DNA of 28,944 nt from a virus, in IMG/VR virus record IMGVR_UViG_3300036851_000752, positions 1 through 28,944 of that record, one strand, 5' to 3'. Positions 28,709 to 28,944 of this stretch are shown here, piece by piece. The position numbers were made by a program, and so were the translations under genes. Positions within the stretch are counted from its first letter, which is position 1, and each line of letters begins with the position of its first letter. The notes below the pieces were generated by a model, which was given only the letters and a program-made list of their open reading frames with translations, was not told the origin of the DNA and did no database searches.

Positions 28709-28944
28709 TCATGTGGGCGAGGTCCTCGCCGCGATGGCGCGTCGCCTTCGTTGCGCCCGCGCCCGATCGCGCTTGCAGGCTCGACATGTACGCTGCCCCC
28801 GGTACCGATAGGTGTTGACCTCGTCGTAGGGATGGCCGGCGGGGCAGTGGGTCTTGGCTGTGTTCGATGCCGCGAAGGTGTCGCCACGTACCAGATTCTC
28901 CCGCAACGTCACTGCCTCCAAGTGGGCCGGGTTCACACATCGCC
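28709..28944 (-). CDS. C-terminal part of an HNH endonuclease, cut by the window edge
   Basis: Reading leftward from the edge, the frame gives RCVNPAHLEAVTLRENLVRG, then THCPAGHPYDEVNTYRYRG and CRACKRDRARAQRR, ending at a stop at 28709-28711. This is the second half of the same HNH type as at 26672; 29 bases around VNPAHLEAV are identical between them, and the KTHC-x-AGHPYDE region is nearly so. It is antisense to the structural genes and converges with the chaperone, 32 bases away. The N-terminal half, with the first catalytic His, lies outside the window, so intactness cannot be judged. Confidence 0.85.
   Translation of the reverse strand, partial: RCVNPAHLEAVTLRENLVRGDTFAASNTAKTHCPAGHPYDEVNTYRYRGQRTCRACKRDRARAQRRRRAIAARTSPT

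Noticed and set aside
1-28944. tRNA genes or CRISPR arrays
   Set aside because: No cloverleaf-like segment with a terminal CCA-type stem and no regularly spaced repeat-spacer pattern was found by eye.

Overview
The window looks like part of the virion-morphogenesis module of a very GC-rich tailed phage or prophage of siphovirus type, most likely infecting an actinobacterium. The grounds are strong third-position GC, frequent GTG and TTG starts with ATGA/GTGA/TTGA overlaps, HK97-style head genes (portal, capsid maturation protease, major capsid protein with an N-terminal scaffold-like domain), a DUF1360 protein and small proteins of types familiar from actinophages, and a lambda G/GT-like tail assembly chaperone pair. 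No integrase, tRNA gene, CRISPR array or host gene was recognised, so lytic phage versus prophage cannot be decided.

Layout: 1-2183 holds the end of an upstream gene, small accessory genes (one on the minus strand) and a DUF1360 gene. 2189-11003 holds the portal gene split by an intein, the protease, a small coiled-coil gene and the major capsid gene, with HNH endonuclease genes after DUF1360, after portal and after capsid. 11003-17427 holds a virion protein, small proteins, a tail-fibre-like protein and a 1036-residue repetitive fibre, again interrupted by two HNH genes. 17563-19016 holds a probable major tail protein and a head-tail adaptor. 19038-26131 is a glycan-modification cluster: four glycosyl- or glycerophosphotransferase-like proteins, two sugar-type methyltransferases and one small zinc-ribbon protein; the first transferase carries a second intein. 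26128-28676 returns to morphogenesis: a conserved hypothetical, an HNH gene, a probable tail terminator, a gp10-like connector and the chaperones. A minus-strand HNH gene runs off the right edge.

The most striking content is mobile. Seven HNH genes or gene parts and two LAGLIDADG-type inteins lie in 29 kb, nearly all at essential virion genes. At two sites (11795-12283 and 12837-13685) the HNH gene sits just behind a host gene whose last 15-20 codons occur twice: an AT-richer copy upstream that finishes the host gene, and the GC-rich original left as a remnant downstream. This indicates an insertion unit that carries a recoded replacement 3' end for its target. Similar AT-richer gene ends without remnants precede three other HNH genes.

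A second notable signal is an exact 62-base repeat that begins where transcription is predicted to start upstream of the major capsid gene and again upstream of the probable major tail gene. It is predicted to fold into hairpins and may be a shared RNA leader or binding site controlling the two most abundant virion proteins. TANNNT boxes 6-9 bases before start codons suggest several leaderless transcripts.
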